The position numbers and the translations under genes were made by a program. Of a DNA stretch of 64,000 bases, positions 51,755-60,371 are shown piece after piece. How positions within the stretch are numbered: the stretch's first letter is position 1; every line of letters starts with the position of its first letter. The notes under the pieces were generated by a model, which saw only the letters and a list, made by a program, of their open reading frames with translations, was not told where the DNA came from and made no database searches. Origin of the DNA: Gemmatimonadaceae bacterium (GTDB taxonomy: Bacteria > Gemmatimonadota > Gemmatimonadetes > Gemmatimonadales > Gemmatimonadaceae); NCBI GenBank assembly GCA_014379355.1, contig JACMLX010000183.1, forward strand, positions 1-64,000. Reading direction: 5' to 3'.

Positions 51755-52519
51755 TCAGCGCATGCGCGTCCAGACCAGCAGCGAGCAATCCTCACGATAG
51801 CCGGTGTACTGCGCCGGCGTGTTCGCCATATAAAGCTCGAATGCACCGATATCCTGCGCCGGGATCGTCGCGAGCGCGAAGCGATAGTCGGCGTTCGGGC
51901 TGGTCACATGCTGCCCATCGATCCAGAGCCCGAGACGAAGGCATCGCGGCACGTTGATATCGTTGCCGGCACCGCCGCCAGTGCGCACACCGGGCAACCC
52001 GGCGAACCAGTCATCGATCGTGTTCGGCATGCGGCTGGCGAAGTTCGAGATATCGCGGAACTGTCCGCCACCGCGCTTCTTGCGTTGCTCGAACGCCTTG
52101 CGCCACGGTTCGGCCGGCAGATCCTCGCGAACTTCCACTTCGGCGAGCTTCTGTGAGGCGTCACCGAGTTCGACGCGCACGGCAAAGCCGGCTGCCCGTC
52201 CGACCTTGAATCGTGCCTGTCGCTGCTCGAGACCAATCTTGCGGACCGCGATGTCGATGACGGAGTCCGCCTTGATGGAAATGCGCGCGAAGCCGGACGA
52301 ATCGGTGCGCACGGAGTCGCGTGTGAGGAAGAACGACACCTGTGCGTCGGCAATCGGCTTGCCGGCCTTGTCCACCACTTCGATACGAATGTCGCGCGCG
52401 GTGACTTGCGCCTTTGCCGCGCTGATGGCCAGGAACGGAAGGAGGAGCACGATGAGGTACGTCAACCGTGCATGTGTCGCACGAAACATTGGCAGACCGG
52501 GAAGAAGGACCTGTGTCAT
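51755..52519 (-). CDS. secreted carboxypeptidase-regulatory/plug-like protein, copy B
   Basis: A 254-residue exported protein. After a signal peptide (YLIVLLLPFLAISAAKAQ) comes a carboxypeptidase-regulatory-like beta-sandwich (IRIEVVDKAGKPIADAQVSFFL...DSSGFARISI), then a plug-like segment (FASRMPNTIDDWFAGLPGVRTGG, CLRLGLWIDGQHVT, IPAQDIGAFELYM) like that at the start of TonB-dependent receptors. The chain stops where the beta-barrel would begin. It ends EDCSLLVWTRMR; the upstream paralogue ends EDCSLLVWTRSR. ATG 52519 overlaps the upstream stop as ATGA; ATG 52489 is an alternative. Function unknown. Confidence 0.75.
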   Translation of the reverse strand: MTQVLLPGLPMFRATHARLTYLIVLLLPFLAISAAKAQVTARDIRIEVVDKAGKPIADAQVSFFLTRDSVRTDSSGFARISIKADSVIDIAVRKIGLEQRQARFKVGRAAGFAVRVELGDASQKLAEVEVREDLPAEPWRKAFEQRKKRGGGQFRDISNFASRMPNTIDDWFAGLPGVRTGGGAGNDINVPRCLRLGLWIDGQHVTSPNADYRFALATIPAQDIGAFELYMANTPAQYTGYREDCSLLVWTRMR

Positions 52520-53289
52520 CGGGATCGCGTCCATACGAGCAGGGAGCAATCCTCGAGATTGGGATCACTGAACTGCGATTGCTGCTGGGCCATGCGGAAG
52601 AGTTCGAGCGCGGCGATGTCGGTGGCCGTGAGCTGCTGGAGGGCCAGGCTGGCGGGCAGGCCCGGCCCCGTGACATGCATGCCATCGATCCAGACGCCAA
52701 GACGCGGGCAACGCATGATGCGCAAACCACGGGAGGTCATCACCACGCCGGGCATGCTGTTGAACCAGTCGTCGAGCGTCAACGGTACGCGCCCGGCAAA
52801 GTAGCTGCGGTCGCGAAACGAGCCACTGCTCCTCTTGCGCCGTTCCTCGAAGCCTCGCCGCCACGGTTCGCCGGGATACTCCGCCGTGACGGATACTTCG
52901 GGCAGCCGCACTCCGAGCTCCCCCAGCGTGACGCGCACCACGAATGCAGGCGCGGCGCCGATCGGAAACCGTGCGGCGCGTGGCTCGAAACCGATCTTCC
53001 GGACGCTGATCGTGAGGGTGCTTTCGGCCTCGATCGTCGCGAGCGCGATGCCCGACGAATCAGTGATGGCCGAATCCGCCCGCGGCAGAAATTCGACACG
53101 GGCGTCGGAGAGCATGCGCCCGGAACGATCGCGCACCTCGACGCGGACGGCCCGCGGCGATGGCTGTGCCGCGATCACACCCGCGCTGGACACGAGACAC
53201 AGCAGCAGCGCCGCGCCCCAGTGGCAGGCGCGGCGAACCGGTCCGACGTCGCGCAGGTTCGGAAGCGATGAAGCCATGATGGGAAACAT
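52516..53289 (-). CDS. secreted carboxypeptidase-regulatory/plug-like protein, copy A
   Basis: A 257-residue paralogue of the next gene with the same order: signal peptide (WGAALLLCLVSSAGVIAAQ), a regulatory-like beta-sandwich (VRVEVRDRSGRMLSDARVEFLP...DSSGIALATI), the RKIGFEPRAARF segment shared with copy B (RKIGLEQRQARF), and a plug-like half (RVPLTLDDWFNSMPGV, CPRLGVWIDGMHVTG, LTATDIAALELFRM). No barrel follows. The two conserved Cys of the plug-like half (MRCPR and LEDCS) are in both copies and could form a disulfide. Both are probably co-translated. Confidence 0.75.
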   Translation of the reverse strand: MFPIMASSLPNLRDVGPVRRACHWGAALLLCLVSSAGVIAAQPSPRAVRVEVRDRSGRMLSDARVEFLPRADSAITDSSGIALATIEAESTLTISVRKIGFEPRAARFPIGAAPAFVVRVTLGELGVRLPEVSVTAEYPGEPWRRGFEERRKRSSGSFRDRSYFAGRVPLTLDDWFNSMPGVVMTSRGLRIMRCPRLGVWIDGMHVTGPGLPASLALQQLTATDIAALELFRMAQQQSQFSDPNLEDCSLLVWTRSR

Positions 53290-53328
53290 GTGAGACGGAC
53301 CGGTGGGTGGCCATCTCGATGACTGCGC

Positions 53329-54366
53329 TCAACGCCGGATCATTCCCGGTATCGGTACTCCCGACGAGGCGGGGAGGTCGAGCCGCGCCCACTCCGCACG
53401 CTCCGCGCGAAACAACCCGGCGCGCGCGATCATCGCTGCGTTGTCCGTGGCCATGCGCGGCGAGGGGGCAAAAACCGACACGGCCGTGCCGACCCGAACT
53501 GACACAGCGTCCACGAGCGCCCGGTTACAGGCGACACCGCCACCGAGCACGACGCGTCGAGTCCGGCTCGCGCGCACAGCGCGAGCAACTTTTTCCGAAA
53601 GTGTTTCCGTCAGTGCGTCCTGAAAACCGCGTGCGATTGAACTCGCGTCTTCCACGATATTTTTGCTGTTCCGTACCGCCAGCATCACGGCAGTTTTAAG
53701 CCCGCTGAACGACAGATCGTAAAAATCGCCGTCGCCGATCTTCTGGTCGCGACGCAGCATCGGTCGAGTGAACTTGAAGCGGCTGGGGTCGCCGGATCGG
53801 GCGAGTCTCTCGAGGTGGGGACCACCGGGATAGGGCAAGCCGAGCAGCTTCGCGGCCTTGTCGAACGCCTCGCCGGCCGCATCATCGCGAGTGGCGCCGA
53901 GCAGTTCGTACCGGCCCCATGCCGGCACGTCGATGAGCATCGTGTGTCCACCGCTGACGAGGAGCGCCGTGAACGGTGGCACGGCGTCGGGATGCTCGAG
54001 GCTGGTCGCAAACAAGTGTCCTTCGAGATGATGTACGCCGATCAGGGGGATGCCGGTCGTGAGCGACAGACCCTTGGCGGCGGCGACACCGACGAGCAGC
54101 GCCCCGACGAGGCCTGGCGCGTGCGTCACCGCAATCGCATCGATATTGGTCAGGACAACGCCCGCATCGTGCAACGCCTGGTCGATGACGGGAAGGATCG
54201 AGGTCAGGTGCTGTCGACTCGCAATTTCTGGCACGACGCCGCCGAAGATGCGGTGAACGTCCTGCGAGAGGATGACGAGCGACTCGAGCGCGACGTCGTT
54301 TCCGACACCGCTGAGCACTGCGGCGGACGTCTCGTCGCAGCTGGTTTCGATACCGAGGATACGCAT
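53329..54366 (-). CDS. tsaD: tRNA N6-threonylcarbamoyladenosine transferase TsaD
   Basis: TsaD makes the t6A37 modification of ANN-decoding tRNAs, an essential step in most bacteria, with TsaB and TsaE. The 345-residue protein has the ASKHA-fold opening MRILGIETSCDETSAA, the metal-binding HHLEGH (His113, His117), and LLVSGGHTMLI; near the C-terminus, VLGGGVACNRALVD. It is the last gene of the long (-) operon that starts with tgt. TsaB and TsaE are not encoded in the window. Confidence 0.95.
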   Translation of the reverse strand: MRILGIETSCDETSAAVLSGVGNDVALESLVILSQDVHRIFGGVVPEIASRQHLTSILPVIDQALHDAGVVLTNIDAIAVTHAPGLVGALLVGVAAAKGLSLTTGIPLIGVHHLEGHLFATSLEHPDAVPPFTALLVSGGHTMLIDVPAWGRYELLGATRDDAAGEAFDKAAKLLGLPYPGGPHLERLARSGDPSRFKFTRPMLRRDQKIGDGDFYDLSFSGLKTAVMLAVRNSKNIVEDASSIARGFQDALTETLSEKVARAVRASRTRRVVLGGGVACNRALVDAVSVRVGTAVSVFAPSPRMATDNAAMIARAGLFRAERAEWARLDLPASSGVPIPGMIRR

Positions 54367-54384
54367 GCGAATTCGAACGCGGCG

Positions 54385-54936
54385 TTATGCGCCGGCATCC
54401 TTGAGCAGCTGCGTGATCAGCGCGCGATTCGGTACGGAGTTCCAGTCGGATGCCGCGATCACTTTCTTCCGGATCGTGCCGTCGGCTGCGATGATGAACG
54501 TCTCGGGGACACCCGTGGTCTGGTACGCCTGCTGAATCGCCTGCGTCGAGTCGTGAAGGATCTCGAACGTCAGGCCGAAGTCCTTCGCGAACTTGCGGAT
54601 GTCGTCGGCCTTGCCCGGATCATCGATGCTGACGGCGACGACGTGCAGTCCGTTCGGTCCAAGCGCCTTGTGGAGCGCCTCGATGCTTGGCATTTCGGTG
54701 CGACAGGGGCCGCACCAGGTGGCCCAGACGTTCAGCAGCACGACCTGACCCTTGTAGTCGGCCAGTGACTTCGCCTTCCGGGGTCCTGCGATTGTCGCAC
54801 CGGCAAACATCGGCGCGACCGAGCCGACATCGACGCCAACCAGTTCATCCTTGAGCTGGTATGAGCCGAACCAGAGCGCGCCTCCGAGTACGGTGACGAT
54901 GGCGCCGACGACGCTCCACTGCTGACCTGAGGTCAC
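54385..54936 (-). CDS. membrane-anchored thioredoxin-like protein (TlpA/ResA type)
   Basis: A 183-residue periplasmic thiol-disulfide oxidoreductase. One N-terminal membrane segment (VVGAIVTVLGGALWFG) is followed by a thioredoxin fold with WATWCGPCRTEMP as the CxxC active site, VVAVSIDDPGKADDI, and the cis-proline loop TGVPETFII. It may maintain cytochrome c or reduce substrate disulfides in the periplasm. The start is GTG 54936 in a GTGA overlap with the rpe stop; the open frame upstream is antisense-like. Confidence 0.9.
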   Translation of the reverse strand: MTSGQQWSVVGAIVTVLGGALWFGSYQLKDELVGVDVGSVAPMFAGATIAGPRKAKSLADYKGQVVLLNVWATWCGPCRTEMPSIEALHKALGPNGLHVVAVSIDDPGKADDIRKFAKDFGLTFEILHDSTQAIQQAYQTTGVPETFIIAADGTIRKKVIAASDWNSVPNRALITQLLKDAGA

Positions 54937-55601
54937 GCCGGCTCCAGCACGCAGCGATTGCGCAGCGCGGTGATTTCGGCGGCCGGATCGGCAGCGCTGA
55001 AGATGGCGTTGCCGGCGACGAACGTATCCGCGCCAGCCTCGTGGCACTGACGGATCGTGTCGCGTGAGATGCCGCCGTCGACCTCGAGCATCGCATTGCT
55101 GCGCGCCGCGTCGAGGAGCTGTCGTGCGCGGCGGATCTTGTCGATGGCGTGCCCGATGAACTGCTGACCACCAAAGCCGGGATTGACGGACATGATGAGC
55201 AGCAGATCCAGATCACCAGCCACCTCGCGCACCGATTCGAGTGACGTGGACGGATTCATCGTCGCACCGGCGACGCAGCCGAGTTCCTTGATGCGCATCA
55301 GCTGTCGATGCAGGTGCGGCGCGGTCTCGACGTGAATCGTGAGGCCGTTGGCACCCGCCTTGGCGAAGCTGTCGAAATATTTCTCCGGCTCGACGGTCAT
55401 CAGGTGCACGTCGAGCGGCAGTGTGGTGAGCGTCCGCACCGTCTCGATGACCTTCACGCCGAAGCTCAGGTTGGGCACGAAGACGCCGTCCATGACATCG
55501 ACGTGCAACCAGTCGGCGCCGGCGGCTTCGATCATGGCGAGTTCGTCGGCCATCCGGGCGAAATCAACCGACAGCAGTGATGGGGCGATACGCACAGTCA
55601 T
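54933..55601 (-). CDS. rpe: ribulose-phosphate 3-epimerase
   Basis: Interconverts ribulose-5-phosphate and xylulose-5-phosphate in the pentose phosphate pathway. The 222-residue TIM barrel has RIAPSLLSVDFARM, HVDVMDGVFVPNLSFG (catalytic Asp and metal-binding His) and MSVNPGFGGQQFI plus EVDGGIS near the C-terminus, as in known epimerases. The start is ATG 55601; 50 bases separate it from the PASTA gene upstream, and its stop overlaps the tlpA-like start. Confidence 0.95.
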   Translation of the reverse strand: MTVRIAPSLLSVDFARMADELAMIEAAGADWLHVDVMDGVFVPNLSFGVKVIETVRTLTTLPLDVHLMTVEPEKYFDSFAKAGANGLTIHVETAPHLHRQLMRIKELGCVAGATMNPSTSLESVREVAGDLDLLLIMSVNPGFGGQQFIGHAIDKIRRARQLLDAARSNAMLEVDGGISRDTIRQCHEAGADTFVAGNAIFSAADPAAEITALRNRCVLEPA

Positions 55602-55651
55602 ACGCCAAAGATACCACGCCAGCCTGATTCGGCGGACCGGTACGGCCTGAC

Positions 55652-56440
55652 CTACGGCGTCGCGGAGTCGCGCGGCGCACGCGGATGCGAGACGGTCAGC
55701 GTCACCGTGCTGCCAGGCGCCGCTGGTGTGTTGGCGGCTGGCCGCTGGTTGCTGACGATCCCCTCCGGCTGCGAGCCGGTGGAGTCGCTGCGCGGTTCAC
55801 CGGCGAAGAGTCCGAGCTGGCCGAGCAGCGCCAGCGCATCGTCAACCGGCATGCCGACGAGGGACGGCACACCGACCGCGTCGGGTCCCGCGCTGATCGT
55901 CAGGCGCACGGACGCGGGCTGCGTGACCGTGCTGCCGATGCGTGGCGTCGTCGCCAGCACTTCGCCTCGGGGATGCTGATCGAGTCGCTCGGTGTAGTCG
56001 TCGGAGACTTCGAAACCGGCCGCCTCGAGCGCCTTCACCGCTTCGTCGCGCGGCATGCCGACGACATTCGGCACCGTGCCACGTTTTGCGCCGAGTGAGA
56101 CATCGAGGATGACGTCGTTGCCCTTGAGCGCCTTGATCCCCGGTGCCGGAGATTGCCCGAGCACCGAGTTCTTCGGCGCCGTGGCGTGGTTCAGCGATTC
56201 GCCGGTTTTCGCCTTGAATCCGGCCGCGTTCAAGCGCGCCGCCGCATCGGCATAGAGCAGACCGACCACATTGGGCACCGCCGATTCGCTCTTCATGAAC
56301 GCGCCCGGCACCAGCACCGCCGCGACGATCAGGAACCCCAGCACGAACCCACCGATCGCCGTGCTCAGAATCGGGCGTTTCGTCACGAGCTCGCGCAGGC
56401 GGCGCAACCGCGTCGATTCAGCGAGCACCGTCGGTGTCAT
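55652..56440 (-). CDS. membrane-anchored protein with three PASTA domains
   Basis: A 262-residue protein: N-terminal cytoplasmic ~25 residues, one membrane segment (about 26-48), then three PASTA repeats, each opening with the canonical motif VPNVVGLLYADAAARLNAAG, VPNVVGMPRDEAVKALEAAG and VPSLVGMPVDDALALLGQLG. PASTA domains bind peptidoglycan fragments and are usually fused to Ser/Thr kinases; here the kinase is missing, so it may act as a wall sensor for a separate kinase such as that at 31522-33147 or have a structural role. It overlaps rsmB by 4 bp (ATGA). Confidence 0.9.
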   Translation of the reverse strand: MTPTVLAESTRLRRLRELVTKRPILSTAIGGFVLGFLIVAAVLVPGAFMKSESAVPNVVGLLYADAAARLNAAGFKAKTGESLNHATAPKNSVLGQSPAPGIKALKGNDVILDVSLGAKRGTVPNVVGMPRDEAVKALEAAGFEVSDDYTERLDQHPRGEVLATTPRIGSTVTQPASVRLTISAGPDAVGVPSLVGMPVDDALALLGQLGLFAGEPRSDSTGSQPEGIVSNQRPAANTPAAPGSTVTLTVSHPRAPRDSATP

Positions 56441-57837
56441 CGAATGCGGCGGAGCCGTGCCGCGAAGGCACCATCGACCCCGTGATCCTGGGGCAACACG
56501 CGCAACATGCCGTGATCGAGCACTGCGTCCGGTACGACACCGGCCGGCGGTGGCTCGAGCACGAACGCGTCATCGTCAGCGAGAAATTCGTTCACGACCG
56601 CGTCGTTCTCCTCGCGTTCGAGAGAGCAGGTACTGTAGATCAGCAGCCCGCCTGGTTTCACGCAGCTGCTCGCCGCGGCGAGAATGTCGCGCTGCAGCAC
56701 AGGCAGCAACGCGATGTCACTGACGCGAAGCCGCCATCGCGCGTCCGGATGACGACGGAACGTCCCGGTGCCGGTGCACGGGACATCGACGAGAATGGCG
56801 TCCACCTGTTCGAGCGTCGGCGCCGTTGCGTCCATCTCGCGCACATCGACGCTTGTGACCTGCATCCGTTCCAGGTTGGCGTGCAGGCGCTGCAGGCGCG
56901 CGGACGAACGATCGCTGGCGATCACGCGCGCGCCAGCCTGCACCAGCGCCAGTGTCTTCCCACCCGGCGCCGCACACAGATCGGCCGCCACATCACCACT
57001 CGGCACATGCCCGTACTGCACCACCAGTGCGCTGCCGGAGTCCTGCACGTACAACTGGCCGCGCTGGAATGCCCCGAGTTGCGTCAGCGCAACACCGGGT
57101 GGCAGCTGCAGTCCGTCGGCCAGCAACGGCGTCGGGATCGTCTCGACACCACGTTCGTGCAGGATCGCATGCAACTCGTCGCGCGTGATGCCGAACGGGC
57201 GCACGATGATCGGTGCTTCACCGTTGTTGTGCGCCGTGAGGCGATCCGTGGCGTCCTTGCCCCACGCGCCGATCCAGCGCTCGAGCAACCAGCGCGGATG
57301 ACTTGTGCGAACGGCCATGCGTTCGGTGTGATCATGATTGCGATCGAGTGCGGCAGCGGCACCGGCGGGTGTCGCCACCGCCGGAAGCTCGCGTTCGCGA
57401 TCGATGCGACGCAACACGGCGTTCACCAGCTTGCTGGCGCCGATGCCGTGCCGCCGCTTGGCCAGTTCGACCGTCTGCGCGATGGCGGCGTACGCGGGCA
57501 CGCTGCCCATCGACAGCAGCTGGTAGGCGCCGAGGCGCAGCAGGTCACCGAGATCCGCGTCGAGGCGTGCGAGGCCACCGGTGATGCGTGGCGCGAGAAT
57601 CGAATCGATCCACCCGCGTGAGCGCAGCAGACCATAGACGAGTTCCTGCACCCAGCGACGATCGCGCGGATCGAGTGCCGTGGTGACACGTTCAAACGCA
57701 CCATCGAGCAGCGTGCCGCCACGCAGCGCCGCGAGAACCTCCGCGGCGGCGATGCGTGACTCGGTGATGAGCGCACCACGCGCAGCGGGCGCCGCAGCGA
57801 GCGTCACAGGAGCCTCAGCGGCGGAATCCCTCGTCAT
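56437..57837 (-). CDS. rsmB: 16S rRNA (cytosine-C5) methyltransferase RsmB
   Basis: A 466-residue SAM-dependent enzyme that methylates C967 of 16S rRNA (family NOL1/NOP2/Sun). The N-terminal NusB-like RNA-binding domain (about 1-140) includes RRWVQELVYGLLRSRGWID; the catalytic domain has DLCAAPGGKTLAL (SAM site), VDVPCTGTGTFRRHPD with the conserved TCS partner LIYSTCSLEREENDAVV (catalytic cysteines). ATG 57837 is chosen over the TTG three codons earlier. Overlaps the ThiE/TenI-like gene by 23 bp and the PASTA gene by 4 bp. Confidence 0.93.
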   Translation of the reverse strand: MTRDSAAEAPVTLAAAPAARGALITESRIAAAEVLAALRGGTLLDGAFERVTTALDPRDRRWVQELVYGLLRSRGWIDSILAPRITGGLARLDADLGDLLRLGAYQLLSMGSVPAYAAIAQTVELAKRRHGIGASKLVNAVLRRIDRERELPAVATPAGAAAALDRNHDHTERMAVRTSHPRWLLERWIGAWGKDATDRLTAHNNGEAPIIVRPFGITRDELHAILHERGVETIPTPLLADGLQLPPGVALTQLGAFQRGQLYVQDSGSALVVQYGHVPSGDVAADLCAAPGGKTLALVQAGARVIASDRSSARLQRLHANLERMQVTSVDVREMDATAPTLEQVDAILVDVPCTGTGTFRRHPDARWRLRVSDIALLPVLQRDILAAASSCVKPGGLLIYSTCSLEREENDAVVNEFLADDDAFVLEPPPAGVVPDAVLDHGMLRVLPQDHGVDGAFAARLRRIR

Positions 57838-58447
57838 ATGCGGCAAGATAGCGACGGGTGGCGGTCACGGCATCGTCGCGCCAGATGCCTCGCACGGCGG
57901 CCATGCCGACTGCGCCCGCGCGTACGACCTCGTGCACACGCTCGGGCGTCATGCCGCCGACTGCAATGACAGGGCACCCGTCGGCTGCCTCGACCACGTC
58001 CGACACGAATTGCATCGGATCGACATGCGCGGCACTCTCGTCACCCGATGGACCGGCGACGAGGAACGTCGCGCCACTCTGTGCAGTGATCCACGCATCG
58101 GCGGTCGCGTGCACGCTGGCACCGATCACCATCGACGGCGCGATGCGACGTGCGTCGGCGATCGACAATGATCGCGAGGTCAGCTGCGCACCGGTGACAC
58201 CGGCGATCATCGCGATGTCGACGCGGTCATTCACCAATACCCAGCTGCCGGTCTGCTCACTGACGACGCGCAACTCGAGCGCGAGATCGAGCATCCTGTA
58301 GGCCGATGTCTCCGATGCCCGCAGGTGAATCGCGACGCGCGCGCGACAGGCGTGCATCACCGCCGTGGCCGCCGTCACGAAACCGGGATCGGCCAGCACG
58401 AGGTCGTTCGTCAACGCGTGCAACACCGGGATCGTGCCGTGCATCAC
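57815..58447 (-). CDS. ThiE/TenI-like thiamine-phosphate synthase family protein
   Basis: A 210-residue TIM-barrel protein of the thiamine-phosphate synthase family. It has the phosphate- and pyrimidine-binding landmarks WVLVNDRVDIAMIAGVTGAQL and VIAVGGMTPERV. True ThiE condenses pyrimidine and thiazole moieties; TenI, its paralogue, aromatises the thiazole. Which of these applies here is not clear, because the usual ThiE PxxxS/T-K-rich pyrophosphate site (HLGQEDL-like segment) is altered to LTSRSLS. No TPP riboswitch is present. It starts at GTG 58447 (ATG 58444 also possible), overlapping the fmt stop. Confidence 0.8.
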   Translation of the reverse strand: MMHGTIPVLHALTNDLVLADPGFVTAATAVMHACRARVAIHLRASETSAYRMLDLALELRVVSEQTGSWVLVNDRVDIAMIAGVTGAQLTSRSLSIADARRIAPSMVIGASVHATADAWITAQSGATFLVAGPSGDESAAHVDPMQFVSDVVEAADGCPVIAVGGMTPERVHEVVRAGAVGMAAVRGIWRDDAVTATRRYLAAYDEGFRR

Positions 58448-59397
58448 GTGCGGACGGGGGGTGCTTCACCGAGGATGTCGTCGATGGCGATGCCACGTCC
58501 CGCGAGCCACTCCTGCACGCGCTGCCGACGCTTGCCCGCGGGATGGACATCGCTGATGCGCACTGTGCCCTCCCCGCATGCCACGAGCATGCCGTCGGCA
58601 TCGATGGCGATGACGGTGCCGGGCGCATCGACATGTGTGTGCATGTGCGACGCACGAACGCCGAAACACTTGACGTCGACGCCGTGCAGCGTGGTGAATG
58701 CACCGGGGCGGGGATCATACGCGCGAATGGCGTTCGCGACGTCCGGCGCCGGCGCACGCCAGTCGATGCGCGCATGTTCGCGATCGATCTTCGGTGCGAT
58801 GGTGGCACGCGCGTGATCCTGTTCGAGTTCCGGCAGCAGCCCGACATCCAGGAGCGCGAGGGCCTCGATCAGCGCCTGCGCGCCGACCTCGGACAACCGG
58901 TTGCGCAATTCGCCGCCGGTTTCATCGGCGAGAATCGGCACGCGTGCGACGTGCAGGATCGGTCCCGCATCCATGGCCAGCACCATGCGCATGATGGTGA
59001 CGCCGGACTCGGTGAAGCCACGCCGGATGGCGGTTTCGATCGGGGCGGCGCCGCGCAGTTCCGGCAGGATCGAGGCGTGGATGTTGATGGTACCGAGTCG
59101 CGTGGACTCGATGACGGCGGTCGACAGGATGTGCCCGTAAGCAACGACGACGTTGAGATCGGCGCCGAGTGCCGTCAGTTCAGCGAGAAATGGCTCGCCG
59201 CGCGGTCGGTCGGGCTGCAGCACGGGGAGGCCTTCGCGGAGCGCGACTTCCTTGACGGGCGGCGGCGTGAGCACGCGCGTGCGGCCGACGGGACGATCGG
59301 GTTGCGTGACGACGCCGACGACATCGAAGCCCTCGCCCAACAGCGCTTGGAGCGGCGGGACGGCAAACTCCGGGGTGCCCCAGAACAGGATGCGCAC
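58444..59397 (-). CDS. fmt: methionyl-tRNA formyltransferase
   Basis: Formylates initiator Met-tRNA. The 317-residue protein has the N-terminal Rossmann core MRILFWGTPEFAVPPL, the substrate loop TQPDRPVGR, and the catalytic signature NIHASILPELRGAAPIETAI (Asn/His of the formyltransferase fold). A C-terminal OB-like domain of about 100 residues is present. It follows def in the usual def-fmt order, 15 bp downstream of the def stop. Confidence 0.95.
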   Translation of the reverse strand: MRILFWGTPEFAVPPLQALLGEGFDVVGVVTQPDRPVGRTRVLTPPPVKEVALREGLPVLQPDRPRGEPFLAELTALGADLNVVVAYGHILSTAVIESTRLGTINIHASILPELRGAAPIETAIRRGFTESGVTIMRMVLAMDAGPILHVARVPILADETGGELRNRLSEVGAQALIEALALLDVGLLPELEQDHARATIAPKIDREHARIDWRAPAPDVANAIRAYDPRPGAFTTLHGVDVKCFGVRASHMHTHVDAPGTVIAIDADGMLVACGEGTVRISDVHPAGKRRQRVQEWLAGRGIAIDDILGEAPPVRT

Positions 59398-59412
59398 GGC
59401 GTCAGCGGCTGA

Positions 59413-60009
59413 TCAGCGCACGTCGGTGCGATGGTGCGCCGGCGCGTCGTCATCGAGTTCGTCGTCTTCCGCCTGCAGGCGCGCGATGACCTCGGGTGTC
59501 AGGCGGCGCAGCAGGTCGGGAAAGTCGTCCTTCTGTTCATCCCATTCCCGCATCGCCTGGCGACGCTTGAGAATCGAGAGGTGATCGAGAAACAGCCTGC
59601 CGTGCAGGTGATCGATCTCATGCTGCAGGCAGGTGCCGAACAGGTCCGCGCCGTCGAACGTGATCGGATTCATGTCGACATCGCGCGCTTCGACCACGAC
59701 CTTCGCCGCACGCTCCACTTCGAAGTGGATGTCGGGAATTGAGAGACACCCTTCCTCGCGCTTGCTCCTGCCGCTCCGCATCGTGATGACGGGATTGATG
59801 AGCGTGATCGGGCTTTTTTCGAGATCGATGACCGCGATGCGTTCCGAGCGCCCGACCTGCGGTGCCGCGAGGCCGATGCCCTTGGCGGCGTACATCGTGT
59901 CGAACATGTCGGTGACGAGCTGGCGCAGCTCCGACGTCATCTGCAGCACCGGCTCCGTCTCGCGCCGGAGAATCGGCGCGCCGAGCACGGAGATGTCGAG
60001 CAGCGCCAT
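59413..60009 (-). CDS. def: peptide deformylase
   Basis: Removes the N-formyl group from nascent proteins using Fe2+/Zn2+. The 198-residue protein has all three family motifs: GIGLAAPQVG (44-53), EEGCLSIP with metal ligand Cys88, and QHEIDHL with His130, Glu131 and His134. An acidic C-terminal tail (EDDELDDDAPAH) extends past the usual end. Its start overlaps the stop of yajC by one base (TGATG). Confidence 0.96.
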   Translation of the reverse strand: MALLDISVLGAPILRRETEPVLQMTSELRQLVTDMFDTMYAAKGIGLAAPQVGRSERIAVIDLEKSPITLINPVITMRSGRSKREEGCLSIPDIHFEVERAAKVVVEARDVDMNPITFDGADLFGTCLQHEIDHLHGRLFLDHLSILKRRQAMREWDEQKDDFPDLLRRLTPEVIARLQAEDDELDDDAPAHHRTDVR

Positions 60010-60371
60010 CAGGCGACCTTGTCCGCGCTCGTCGTGGTGCCGTTGGTGGCGAAGATCTTGGCGACGCGACCCCGCTCTACGATCAAGCGTGCGTCGCCGC
60101 TCTTGATCGTGACTTCATCATCGGCACTCGGTGTCGCGGCGGCCTTGATGTGCTGGACTTCGCCGATGAGGCCACCGGCGGTGACGATGCGATCGCCCTT
60201 CTTGAGCTGCAGAATCGCGGATTCGTGCTTCTTGCGCTGCTGCTGCTGCGGGCGAATGAGCAGGAAATAGAAGATCGCGAAGATGCCGCCGTACATGAGC
60301 AGCGGCGCCACCATGGCGTTGCCTGCGGGAAACTGCAGGAGGGCGAGCGAGGCGAGCGGCATGGAAGTCAT
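60009..60371 (-). CDS. yajC: preprotein translocase subunit YajC
   Basis: A 120-residue auxiliary component of the Sec translocon. It has one transmembrane helix (about 20-42, MVAPLLMYGGIFAIFYFLLIRPQ...) followed by the hallmark RPQQQQRKKHES and the soluble KKGDRIVTAGGLIGEV domain. ATG 60371 forms an ATGA overlap with the tgt stop and is preferred over the ATG at 60362. It precedes def in the operon, a common bacterial order after tgt. Confidence 0.93.
   Translation of the reverse strand: MTSMPLASLALLQFPAGNAMVAPLLMYGGIFAIFYFLLIRPQQQQRKKHESAILQLKKGDRIVTAGGLIGEVQHIKAAATPSADDEVTIKSGDARLIVERGRVAKIFATNGTTTSADKVA

Noticed and set aside
57838-58500. Possible TPP riboswitch for the ThiE/TenI-like gene
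   Set aside because: The upstream sequence is fmt coding sequence; no CUGAGA thi-box was seen.
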